NCBI RefSeq assembly: GCF_012489685.1
Contig: NC_080042.1
Span: 5,520,501-5,584,500 of the forward strand
Source of the DNA: Lotus japonicus
Taxonomy: Eukaryota > Streptophyta > Magnoliopsida > Fabales > Fabaceae
Length of the DNA stretch: 64,000 bases
Direction: 5' to 3'
Part shown: positions 9,589 through 20,500 of the stretch, piece after piece
Layout of the letters: every line of letters starts with the position of its first letter
How positions within the stretch are numbered: position 1 is the first letter of the stretch
Notes under the pieces: model-generated
Told to the model about the DNA's origin: nothing
The model's database searches: none
Seen by the model: the letters and a program-made list of their open reading frames with translations, nothing else
Position numbers and translations under genes: made by a program

Positions 9589-11538
9589 TTATTGAGCAGA
9601 GTGCATATTTATCCTTGTTCTTAGATCTGAGAATCTGCTTTCTAAAAGAGGTTTCGTGAGTATGTCAGCAAGTTGATCTTCTGTGTGTATATGAGATATA
9701 TCAATGTTTCCCTTTGCCACAAGATCTCTAATGAAATGATGTTTGATCTCAATGTGCTTTGTTCTTGAATGCTGAACTGGATTCTTGGCAATATTGATGG
9801 CACTTGTGTTATCACATAAAAGAGGTATCTTGTTTTCATGAATGTTGTAATCCTCAAGTTGATGCTTTATCCATAGGAGTTGTGTACAACAAGAACTTGC
9901 TGCCACATATTCAGCTTCAGCAGTGGATAAGGAAATAGTGCTTTGACGTTTACTTGTCCAGGATACTAAACAGTTTCCCAGAAAGTGACATCCTCCACTA
10001 GTGCTTTTTCGTTCAACTCGATCACCAGCATAATCCGCATCACAAAATCCTTTCAACCTGAAATCTTCACCTTTCTCATATAATAGACCAAGATTAGCAG
10101 TACCAATTAAATATCTAAAGATTCGCTTAACAGCACTAAGATGAGATTGCTGTGGGTTTACCTGAAACCTTGCACATAGACAAACACTAAACATTATGTC
10201 TGGTCTGCTGGACGTTAAATAAAGAAGTGAACCAATCATCCCTCTGTACGATGTTGGGTCAACTGGTGAGCTTTCATCACTTTTGTCCAGAACAGTGTTG
10301 GGATACATAGGAGTACTCATCTCATTTGACTTGTGCATGTTGTATTTCTTGAGCATATCCTTTATGTACTTGGACTGATGTATGAAGATCTTGTCTTTCT
10401 CTTGCTTGATTTGAAGTCCCAGAAAGAATTTCAGTTCTCCCATCATACTCATTTCAAATTCACTTTGCATGAGAGTAGAAAATTCTTTACACAGTTTATC
10501 GCTAGTTGCACCGAAGATGATATCATCAACATACAATTGTACAAGGATGTAGTCGTCCTTCAATTGCTTCCTGAAGAGGGTGTTGTCAATCTTTCCTCTT
10601 GAAAAACCATTCTTCATGAGAAAGTTGCTTAGACGATCATACCAAGCCCTTGGGGCTTGTTTTAAACCGTACAGAGCTTTCTTCAACCTGTACACGTAGT
10701 CTGGAGTGGATGGTTCTTCAAAGCCTGGAGGTTGCTTCACATAGACTTCCTCTTCAATTACTCCGTTCAGAAAGGCGCTTTTGACATCCATTTGATATAG
10801 CTTGATGGAATGTTGACATGCAAAAGCTAGGAGTATCCTTATTGCTTCAATTCTTGCAACTGGTGCGAACGTTTCAGTGTAGTCAATTCCTTCTTGTTGG
10901 TTGTAACCTTGTGCTACTAGTCTCGCTTTGTTTCTAGTGACTTTCCCATTTTCATCCATCTTGTTTCTGAAGACCCATTTAGTACCAATGATAGATTTTC
11001 CAGTTGGTCTTGGAACTAGGGTCCATACTTGACTTCTTTCAAATTGATTTAGTTCTTCTTGCATAGCCAGAATCCATCCTTCATCTTGTAGAGCCTCTTC
11101 AACGTTCTTTGGTTCAATCTCTGAGATGAATGCGCTGTTTGATTCTTCTCTGAATGCTGATCTGGTCTTTACTCTTTCTGATACACTTCCAATGATTTGC
11201 TCTGGTGGATGATCACTTCTGTACTTCCACTCCTTTGGAAGTGAGATTCCGCTTGAAGTCATGACTTGGTCGGACTGTTCAGGAATAGTACCAGGAGGTG
11301 ACGGAGATTGATCTTCATGAACTGATTCTGATGGTTGAGCTCTTGTTGTGTCGTCATCTGCTTCATCATGATCTGATAGGTCTTCAACAACTTTTGTTCT
11401 TGAGTTGTAAACTCTATAGGCTTTGGAGTGAGAAGAATATCCAAGGAGAATTCCTTGATCAGACTTATTGTCAAAATTTCCGATGTTCCTTACCAACAGT
11501 ACCTTCTCCAACAATGAATCCTTTTTGATTTCCACCAA
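9589..11538 (-). pseudogene. Sirevirus A pol remnant (RT and RNase H, integrase deleted)
   Basis: The frame contains the RT region ([32 protein letters not shown], catalytic YVDDIIFG) and RNase H ([37 protein letters not shown]). Compared with element D (60,493-63,624) about 975 bp are missing between the protease-proximal GTVGKE and [10 protein letters not shown], removing the integrase zinc finger and D-D-35-E core. A second loss of about 25 codons follows TKVVE, at a place where D has two similar CCTATCA words, suggesting a short-repeat deletion. RT and RNase H motifs are intact, but without integrase the product could not insert copies. Confidence 0.9.
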
Positions 11539-11561
11539 AGGTTACAAATCCACCATCAGAT

Positions 11562-13288
11562 CTAACTTGAATCTTGGGGAACATAGACTTTTCTCCCGTC
11601 ATATGACGCGAGCATCCACTGTCCAGGTACCATTGTTGGCGTTTCCTTCGTTCTGTTAAGTAAATCTGCAACAGGAATTATTGATTTCTTAGGTACCCAG
11701 ATTTTCTTGGGTCCTATATGGTTAGTTGCACGCTTGGGAGGAATCTTCTTCTCATAGAAGATTTTCTTTCCTTCCCTTTCTATTGAACAGTTCACAACAA
11801 ATTTAGATTCACTAACAATAGAAGAAGTAAACGATATATCAGACATAGTTTCATTAGACGGTTCACTGCTGTCAAAACCCAGACCACTTTTATCATATAA
11901 GTCTCTACTGTTTCCACATAGTTTAACTAAGTTGTCATGCCCTATTGTGAAAGTAGATAAATCATCAATCAAAACTTTGATTCTTTTCTTTAAAGCAGAT
12001 ACTTCCATTGTGGAGTCTTGTTTCTTTAAAAACTCATTTTCATGAATAATGGAATCTTTTTCTTTTAAAACTTTCTCATGTTCTTTTTGCAACTTGGAAA
12101 ACTGTTTCTTCAGGTTCTTGTATTTTTCAGATAAAGTGTAAGAATGTTCAAGCAGTTCATTAAACTCTTCTTCAAGGTTTTCAGATCTTACCTCATCATC
12201 TTCATCATCATCTGATCCATCTACTGAAGCCATGAGAGCGAATAGAGATTCTTCAGAATCATCCCAGCCAGTTACTAGAGCTTTCTTCTTCTTGTAGAAT
12301 GGTTTCCTGACAGGCTTTTTAGCTAGTCTAGGACAGTCTGGTTTGATGTGACCTGGCTTTTTGCATTCGAAACATGTAATGTTGCTTTTGTCTGCAGTTG
12401 AGGTGCTTTCACCTTTGTGTGGAAAGGATTTCTTTTTTTGACTTGATTCTCTTTTGTTGTCCTTCTCCAGGCCTTTTCCTCTTTGTTGTTTGATCCACAT
12501 CTTTTTGAACTTTCTGTTGAACAGTGCTTGCTCATCATCGGACAGTTCTTCTGAGGAATCTTCTTCATCAGACATTTCTTTCGTCTGACTGTTTTTGGAG
12601 ATGTTAGCTTTGAAGGCGATGCTTTTCTGCTTCTTTAGGCTTTCATCTTGAGAAAGTTCAATCTCATGAACCTTCAGAGATCCCAGGAGATCTTCAAGTT
12701 TTAGTGTGCTAAGATCTCTTGCTTCTTGGATAGCAGTAACTTTGGGTCTCCATCTTTTAGGAAGGCACCTCAGTATTTTTGTGATTTGATCAATGTGTGC
12801 GTATGTGCGATCGAGATTTCGAAGACCATTGATAATGGTTTGAAATCTTGCGAACATTTCATCAATGGTTTCATTTTCCTTCATTTTGAAGGTTTCATAT
12901 TCAGCCACTAGTAAACTTACTTTGGCTTGACGTACATTTGTTGTACCTTCATAGGCAAGCCCTAGAGCTTCCCATACTTCTTTGGCAGTTGCGAGTCCAT
13001 CAACTTTGTCCAACTGAGCTTTGCTTAAGGCACATAAGAGAAATAGTTTTGCCTTTGAATTGAGTTGATAGTCTTTGCGTTGAGCTTCTGTCAGCTGATC
13101 TTTCTTGATGGGTTCACCAGCGTCATCTTTATAGACGATGTTGCCATTTTCAATGATATCCCACAACTTGTAGCTTGAGGATTCTATGAAAAGTTGCATG
13201 TGCGTCTTCTAGTAGGGATATTTGGTTCCATCAAAGAAAGGAGGCTTGTTGGTGGATGAGCCCGTAGCGATAACTTGATCTTCTGCCA
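11562..13288 (-). pseudogene. Sirevirus A gag with nonsense codon
   Basis: The start matching element D is at 13,288 (MAEDQ). An in-frame TAG at about 13,209 replaces the Trp codon in the conserved PYW stretch, a G-to-A change on the coding strand. Downstream, 545 codons remain open from 13,199. They include the Copia gag region, the zinc knuckle [14 protein letters not shown], an acidic stretch and a coiled coil. A 12-codon acidic segment ([12 protein letters not shown] in element D) is absent. The end overlaps the protease start in another frame, as in element D. Confidence 0.9.
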
Positions 13289-13334
13289 TGGATCTTTACT
13301 CTACACCTGTTAAGATGTTAGTTCTAGAGCCTAA

Positions 13335-13348
13335 GCTCTGATGCCAAT
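13335..13348 (-). other. Primer-binding site of Sirevirus A
   Basis: The minus strand after the 5' LTR reads ATTGGCATCAGAGC. It is complementary, with one change from the usual TGGTATCAGAGC, to the 3' end of initiator Met-tRNA. The identical word follows the LTR of element D. Confidence 0.85.
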
Positions 13349-14726
13349 TGATATGTAAATAAGTAACACAAGAAAGGGGGGGTTTGAATTGTGTTCTTAA
13401 AAATTACTTGTTAAAACTTTAGTTTATGAAAAGAAGATAAGTTCTTAAGAAAATTGTTCTGGTGACTTTTCAAACTCTGTTTAGTGCAGCGGAAGTAAGT
13501 AAATAAAGCAGAACGATCAGCACACAGGAATTTATACTGGTTCACCCTAAACGATTGGGCTACGTCCAGTACTTGGCCACCACCAAGATTTTCACTAGCA
13601 AGTATCAAGGACTTCTCCAATACAAGTATTAGACAGGACTTCTCCAAGTATTATCACGGACTTCTCCAAGTATTGTACAGGACTCCTCCTAGTATTATCA
13701 CGGACTTCTCCAAGTATTGTACAGGACTCCTCCTACAATCAACAAGATTGTTTGGCTCTACAAGAAATCTCTTCTCAAAAGAGTTGGTGTAGACAATTTA
13801 TGGCACTGGAACTCTCAAGTGTTTTGGGTTCTGAAAGGACGTTGGAACACACAAGAGTTCAGAATCTAAGAGAGAAGTAAGAGAAGAGGTTTGACTCTTT
13901 TAAGGTTTGGTATTCTCTCTTGATTTAGCAGAGGTATGAGATCGGATTTGACTCTTAGGAAATCTGCTGTGAGTTTTTAATGCTTTGAAGAATGTTTGGA
14001 GTAACCGCTCTGAGTTCTTTCTTTTCTTGCAATAAATTTTTCTCTTCTTGTCTTCTTCAATCTTCAGATATGTCCTTTATATATGATCTTGCTAGTTGTG
14101 TAGCCGTTGAGACACAAAATCTGGCCGTTGTTTGTAGCCGTTGTGAGTGTCATCTAACCATTGATTCAAATCTCCGGTTGGTAGCTTCATTAAATGCATG
14201 CTGCTGTTCAAAGCTATCCCTTAGCCAAAAAGGTGTACTTTGTCAGCTAGTAGGTGGTGATAGCTTTGGGCTACTTTGCAGAAGAGAGACATTTTGGAAA
14301 AGTGATGTTGACGTGTTGTCCTTTTTCCTCTTCATTGGTCATCGATACTTCTCTCTTCAAAGGTAAATCAGTTTGCACGTGACCAGATTAGTTTCCTTCT
14401 GACTAAAGCATGGGGCAAATAGTTGAGATACAATTTTGTCTTTCCCGCTCTAAGGCTTCTTCTGAAATTCTGAGGTATGACGAGGCATGAAACAATACAG
14501 AATAAGTGTCTTCCTTGTTTACTGGACGATGCGGTCATATCTTGCGTAAACTTCTTTTTCCTTATAAGGCTTAGACATATTCGTTGAAGCATGCGACCTT
14601 ATAATATATATTTCCTGAAAAATGTCATTAACATCTGGAATTAGATTTTAGTAGAGAAAAGTATTTATAAAAATTGTTAGGATCAAAATAAGATTGAAAC
14701 ACGTTGTAACACGTTTGAACTTAACA
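13349..14726 (-). repeat. Sirevirus A 5' LTR (1,378 bp)
   Basis: It has the same ends as the 3' LTR. It lacks the 287-bp duplication and otherwise differs by about eight single-base changes. Confidence 0.92.
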
Positions 14727-15597
14727 GGAGGAAGAGTTTATAAGAGATGTGACCCATAAACCTAATGCCTTAAGGTTTTGGGTTAAGATGTGGTGTCCAA
14801 GATCTCCTTGGTGTCTCCTCTCAGCTTTGGCTCCATAAGTCCTCGCCGTGACTCTCCCCAACAAGTGGTATCAGAGCCGATGGTTCGTGGGACCATGACG
14901 GCTCCTTGTGTCGAAAGTCTTCCTAGCAGTGTGACTAGGCGGCGGGTTCCGTTGGCAGCAAACGGCGGTGCAAGGTGGATAGCTTCCGCAGACGGGAGGA
15001 CCATGGGTGATACTGATGTGGTTGAGGGACTCACACTTGAGGGGGAGATTGTTGGAATCAAGTGTTAGAGTCAAGTCCCACATCGGAGAAGTCAAGGTAA
15101 GAGGGAGAGTTTATAAGGAGATGGACCCATAAACCTAATGCCTTAAGGTTTTGGGTTAAGATGTGGTGTCTAAGATCTCCTTGGTGTCTCCCCTCGACCT
15201 TGCTCCGTGGGTCCTCGCCGTGACTCTCCCCAACAAGTGGTATCAGAGCCGATGGTTCGTGGGACCATGGTAACGGCTCCTTGTGTCGAAAGTCTTCCTA
15301 GTAGTGTGGCTAGGCAGCGAGTTCCGTTGAGCAGCGAACGGCGGTACAAGGTGGATAGCTTCCGCAGACGGGAGGACCATGAGTGATGTGGTTGAGGGAC
15401 TCACACTTGAGGGGGAGATTTGTTGGAATCAAGTGTTGGAGTCAAGTCCCACATCAGAGAAGTCAAGGTGGGAGGAAGAGTTTATAAGAGATGTGACCCA
15501 TAAACCTAATGCCTTAAGGTTTTGGGTTAAGATGTGGTGTCCAAGATCTCTTGGTGTCTTGCTCCTCAGCCCATGGGCTTCCCTGTCTCCCCCAACA
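14727..15597 (+). repeat. TRIM tandem array (LTR1 end, internal, LTR2, internal, LTR3)
   Basis: LTR1 resumes to CCCCAACA at 14,863. Internal copy 1 is 14,864-15,049, starting AGTGGTATCAGAGCC (Met-tRNA primer site) and ending GAGGGGGAGAT (polypurine tract). LTR2 is 15,050-15,235, internal copy 2 is 15,236-15,420 and LTR3 is 15,421-15,597. LTRs are about 180 bp and internals about 186 bp, with no gag or pol. This meets the definition of terminal-repeat retrotransposons in miniature, which must borrow replication proteins. Confidence 0.88.
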
Positions 15598-15602
15598 TTA
15601 AG

Positions 15603-16112
15603 CTCAACGGCGAACGAATCGAAAGCAAACAGTGGGACAGCGGCGCTCTGTGCGCGCAACGGTAATGACAAACAAAGCAAAGGCGGGGACAAACGACTCG
15701 ATGACGAACAGCGCTCTGTCAACAACCCAACAAACAACTCGACGCTGAAAAGCTCAACGCTGGTGGCAAACAAAGCAACGTGGTCTTTGGTTGCGCTCTG
15801 TCCGTCCATCGGTGGTCCTTAAGTTGATCGGTGACGGCGATGAGAGGTAAAAGAAATTCAAAGAAGAAAGAGGCTCGTGCCTGATCATTAGATTTGGCAC
15901 CCCACACATTAGAAATGTCACCCCACTTACGGAAACTTAGTTTCCGAAATATTTCGGAAATAAGGTTTTTGAAGATTTTTTCACTCAAAAGTGGGGTGTT
16001 ACATGTATTTTGCACTACAAATTACGAATTAATTTCGGAATCTAAGATTTCGAAATAATTCGGAACTTTAAAATCCGAAAATGAGGAGTGTGAAATATAA
16101 TGGTTGGGGTGG
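15603..16112. other. Right interior of MULE-like element
   Basis: Non-coding. The first part (AACGGCGAACGAATCGAAAG) is related to the sequence left of the composite at 2,230-2,360. The second part holds repeated TTTCGGAA / TTCCGAAA words at 15,931-16,080. Confidence 0.5.
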
Positions 16113-16227
16113 CATTGAGTGTTTTGGAAAAAGTATATAAAGGTGGGGTATTTTTGTCCAAAAGTAAAAGGTGCTAGTTGCTATGATACTCCTTCATAAA
16201 AAAAAGGTGGGTGTATAATAGCATTTC
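16113..16227 (-). repeat. Right terminal inverted repeat
   Basis: Reverse complement partner of 479-586. Confidence 0.8.
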
Positions 16228-16869
16228 TTATAAGTAAATATAAACTTATAGCAAGTAGGTAATGAGAATTTCATTCTTTTATTTAGAAGAATTTTTTTTA
16301 GCTTCTCTTTCTCAAACTATAGCTTCTTATTCATTTTAAATAATATAATGAGAAAATGTCTTTCCCAAAAAATATATTTAGCAACATATTGCATGTCAAG
16401 TGAGAGGAAGGATGCTATACTTATTACCGAGAAGATATTTATCTCGTGAGAGTGTCATCGCGCAACGTCTCATTTACTTTTCTATAGGAGCAAACAAATA
16501 TTAAAATGGAAATGGATAAATTCTATATCTTATAAATTAAAAGAAAAGGTCATTGGATGATGGGTTATTTAACCTAAACTTTATCATGGGTCATTTAAAC
16601 AACTTCTTTAATCTAAAACACCAATCAAAATGAAACTCAAGCCCCATCATATAAATATTTGCAACAATCTGAAGAGAGAACTACACTTAACAAGTATGTG
16701 AACTCAAATTCATGTCAAATTGGCAGTGCAATTTTCGAAAAAAATTACACAAATATATATTCTCACAGCTAGTCTTGCTAGATACAATGAGATAAAATCC
16801 TGTAAATAAACTTGTACATAAATCTCTGCTGAAAATTATTTCTCAGATAAAATGAGCATCGAATTGTGT
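16228..16869. other. AT-rich intergenic stretch
   Basis: No gene or named repeat is recognised between the DNA transposon and the 3' end of the RING-finger gene. Confidence 0.5.
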
Positions 16870-16998
16870 CTAAAAGTCATGTCGTCCATGAATTGGTTTA
16901 ACAAATGAGTAACGAGAGACAACTTTGAATGAGATGTCCGAACTAGAATGAAGTTCCTCCCAATCCTGGTTTTTCTGAGTAAGGTTTCGAATGAGATC
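16870..16998 (-). other. Candidate 3' UTR exon of the RNF4-like gene
   Basis: Directly after the stop codon of the RING gene the minus strand reads TGAAG|GTATGACAAA, a strong-looking donor at 17,563. A possible acceptor, CATGAAATAG, precedes 16,998. Splicing would place this segment in the 3' UTR two bases after the stop codon. The segment happens to be open in two frames (43 codons to TAG at 16,870 in one), so a separate coding exon is an alternative. Confidence 0.3.
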
Positions 16999-17565
16999 CT
17001 ATTTCATGGTAAAATAGAAATAAGTTAGAATCCAGGTTGATCCAAAATTTAATTAGACCGAACGATTTTCTTTTTTACTTTGAACATCTATGTTACGTAC
17101 AAGTACAATACCGGTACTGGGTAGGGATATGACTGCGAGGTATGTGATATTTTAAAAACTTATGTACGGGTATATATGCATATATGACATAGAGTTATAT
17201 GCATATATCCACACAAACATAAGAGATTATATTTTGAACAAGTTAGAAAAACACTTAAAGAATAAAAAATTATCACATAAATTGTTGTAATTATAAACCT
17301 GAGCTTATAAGATAAATGGAGATTTGTCCACATGGCAAGCAAGTAAATTGAAATTTATCCATTTATCCACTGTCAAAAAATTCATGGAGAGAACCCACCA
17401 AGAAAAAAAGAGATCATGAAGGGTCCAAAGAGTACCGGTACCCGGTACATGTACGATAGCCAAAATAAGATATCCATGCTTCATGGATGAACATCTATAA
17501 TATCAAACTGACATGAAAAAAACATCATCTAACTCATTAAACTAATAGTTTAATTTGTCATACCT

Positions 17566-20500
17566 TCAATTAGGATATGGAAGAAAGACCCTTCTAAGCT
17601 CTTCCATGATAATAATTTTCCTACAGGTAGGGCATTTTCTTTGTGTTGCTACAACAGTTGTAATGCACTTCTTGCAGAAAATGTGACCACACATTGTAGA
17701 CATTTCTTCAATGAAAGGATCCATACATATTGGGCATTTAAACATTGACTCGCTTGGAAGCTCAGGTACCTTTGGAGCATTTTCATTATGTAAAAGAAAT
17801 ACTCAAGTCAGCAATTTGAAATCAAACAAACATTTAGAATCAAATGTAAAATTATATAACCCAAAGGGGTTGGTCGAGTAGAGCACGATAAGGTTTTGTA
17901 TTTGACAGGTTTCAGGTTCGAACCCCACTCCTCTCATTTAGGTGAGGTAAATGTAAGTGTAACATATGTGCTCTTTGAACCCTTAAATTTTCTGTGTTGA
18001 GTTGGGGCACTCCCCTCACACTAAGATTTTTTTCATCCAGAAAACATGTAAATTTCTATGTTTGAAGCACGTAAACATGAATCAATGATGGACAAAATTA
18101 AGTTTTTATATGTAGTATAATGAAGCCAATATATGTTGATTTGTTTGACTTTACATTCTTAATATGTGCGTGTTTGACATCAAATTGATATTGAAAATAA
18201 AAGAAAAAATAATCACATAAAATAAAATGAATGCATGAAGCTAGGTTTTCATTACCATAGAATTGCTAGATCCTTCTGAAACAACTTGTGTTCTTTCGAG
18301 AACTCTTTTACTGCGTCTAAGGGTATTATTATCAGCTGTTGTGGATTGTTCTGCAACAATGATCATGAGTTGTAGATATGTTAAACCATAACATTAGTAC
18401 TAAGATACTTCAGTAAATAACTAAGAATAATAAAAAGTCCCCATCATTAATTGTTTGGAGAAGGACATTTTCCAGGATACCAGCAATATGAGCAGTAGGC
18501 AACTTAAAATGAATAGTGAAGTGAAATGCTAAAATAATATTGAATAAAATAAGAGTATTGTCAAAAAAAAAAAATCTGAAATGAATATTGTCAAAAGTTA
18601 AAAGATCAACAATTTCTTTAAGCCAAATTTTTTTTTTTTGCTTCAACCCTTTCAAGATTGAAATCATGTAATTTAAAACCAAAACTCACATTGTAATTAA
18701 GGAAAACTCATATCTAATTTCATGAGGCAAGACATAGATGGAGGTTATTGCGGGTCATAAACTTACTCAACCTGAAGAAGATAGTAGAGTCTTCCTGGGA
18801 AAACGTAATTTTGGTCACTAGAAAGATACTACTATAATGATGAAAAAAATGGAGTCAAGCACCATGAGTCAACAAAACAATAATGTGCATTTGTAATTAA
18901 ATGAAAACCATCCAAACCCATATAACTACCCACGTCTACATAAAATTAAATAAAAAAAAAAAAAAACCAAAAACAACAACACCAACAAAAAGGAAATGAT
19001 CAATTCAATATCCAAACTCAGTACGAAAGAAAATTCACAAAAAAAATATTTCACCAATATTTTTAAAATTAATTACACTTTACGCAATTCCACAATACCG
19101 TTAGTCCTCCTGCGAGTCCTCCTTGCGGTCCCGACCTTAAACCAAGAAAAACACAAAAAAACATTTAATATCAGTTTCTAACAAGTAACAATGTTTCAAA
19201 ATATCATAACTTTAATAATAATAAGGTGAGATGTAGTTATATCGATAGAAGTTCCTATTGGAGTATATGACTAAATGATCACATGTTCAAGTTGGAGAAT
19301 CAACCTAGGTAAAGCTGTAGATAACAGACCAATAATAAAACCCACTCGTATAGAACTGGCACGAGAATCTCATAAGTTGTTTTTATTTGGTGGTTTCTAT
19401 GATACCCACAATGTATCATACATGAAGGATGTGATTGGTCCACAACAAAAATAATTTATATTTTCATTTTTTTCTTTTTAAATACGGAGGATGTGATTGG
19501 TCCACAACCTTTTCGTGTATCATACCCACACAAGTGTTGTGGTATCGTAGCAAGCACCATTTTATTTTGCCTTTTAAATTTTACTTAAAAAGGAAATACT
19601 ATGATCTATCTTGTTCCCAAAATCAAAGACAGAGACATGATAAAAAGGGAGGGAGGGAATGTGAAAGAGAGAGCAAAGTCAATGGTCAGCCTCAAATCCA
19701 TCACATTTATCATTTGTGCATCATGTGAATGTGTATATACATATATACAGTACTTCATTCAATATATTTTCTTGGCTTATCAAAAAAAAAAAAAAAAAGT
19801 ATATGTCTACATTTTGTATCAATGGCAGGTTCATTTTCAGTCACTAGCCCATGACCTAATAATCATCAAACCTCTGGTGATGGCCTTGAGTCAATGATGA
19901 TAGAATCTCTAAACTGCTCTGTCTAGTTTCTCGATGGTGAATGTCATCACCTCAAGTTAGTGACGCAAGAGAAAGGTCAGTGACCTAAGACCCTGGAAAC
20001 CGGTGTCTCAAAGATCTAGTCTCAGCGATATGAAACATAATCATAATCATATAATTTGTTTTGGAAACATAATCATATATATCTGATATAAACTCTTGGC
20101 CAACTGGGAGAAGCTCAGTACTATGCTTGATTGGAAATTATTATTCATCATCAGGATCTTCCATAAATGGTCTTTGAACACCTTGACCACTTAAGGGTTA
20201 ACTAATGAACCCCCAAACCAGTCACATTAGGAGAGGATCAAGGCACATGACGAAGCATTGGTGGTGCAACACTTAGGGAAGATAATCCAAATTTGTTTCA
20301 TTAATCACACCTAGCTTTATATAAACGCACCTCCAGCACCATTGTTGTCCAAGAGTCTTCATTTTCATGTCTGAAGATCTAGGAGTCGGGTGAGAAGCTC
20401 TCTATTCTCTCCAACCTGAGAGCAAGGTTCTCAATCTTCATCTCTTTGAATATCTTTTTGTAGTTGATCAGAGATAGCATAAGAAAGGGAGGGTTTGAAT

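Larger units (their letters stand above)
4639..14726 (-). mobile_element. Sirevirus element A (complete, defective)
   Basis: LTRs lie at 4,639-6,303 and 13,349-14,726, and the insertion is flanked by GGAGG at 4,634-4,638 and 14,727-14,731. Reading leftward it has a Met-tRNA-like primer site, gag, a deleted pol, a 793-codon extra ORF, several AGGGGGAG polypurine motifs and the 3' LTR. Gag-pol-extra ORF order and repeated polypurine tracts are hallmarks of Sireviruses. The LTRs differ by about eight substitutions over 1.38 kb plus one 287-bp tandem duplication, so insertion was recent. Gag carries a nonsense codon and the integrase region is deleted, so it cannot move on its own. Confidence 0.92.
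2433..15597 (+). mobile_element. Composite TRIM / Tnt1-like insertion
   Basis: The outer ends are TGTTGGAATC at 2,433 and CCCCCAACA ending at 15,597, the TG..CA ends of a small LTR element. They are flanked by identical 5-bp TTAAG at 2,428-2,432 and 15,598-15,602. In order it holds: a 16-bp start of the TRIM LTR; the TRIM internal region inverted; a Tnt1-like LTR, polypurine tract and partial pol, all minus strand; then on the plus strand TRIM LTR1, internal, LTR2, internal, LTR3. A Sirevirus (4,639-14,726) is nested in LTR1 with its own duplication. The single TTAAG pair around the whole suggests integration as one unit, although later rearrangement of nested copies cannot be excluded. Confidence 0.65.
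479..16227. mobile_element. Long-TIR DNA transposon, MULE-like, non-autonomous
   Basis: Positions 479-586 and 16,113-16,227 are long imperfect inverted repeats of about 110 bp. Each outer end begins GAAATGCTAT when read inward. Flanks read CTATAAG on the left and TTATAAG on the right, a candidate but imperfect target duplication. TIRs of this length and a zinc-knuckle relic just inside the left end fit Mutator-like elements. After removing the 13.2-kb retrotransposon composite nested inside it, about 2.6 kb remains with no intact transposase. I infer an internally deleted MULE; the family call is not proven because a clean 9-bp duplication is not visible. Confidence 0.6.

Noticed and set aside
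14783..15095. 92-codon frames on both strands in the TRIM
   Set aside because: Both strands are open by chance over the TRIM internal region; no protein features, and TRIMs are non-coding.
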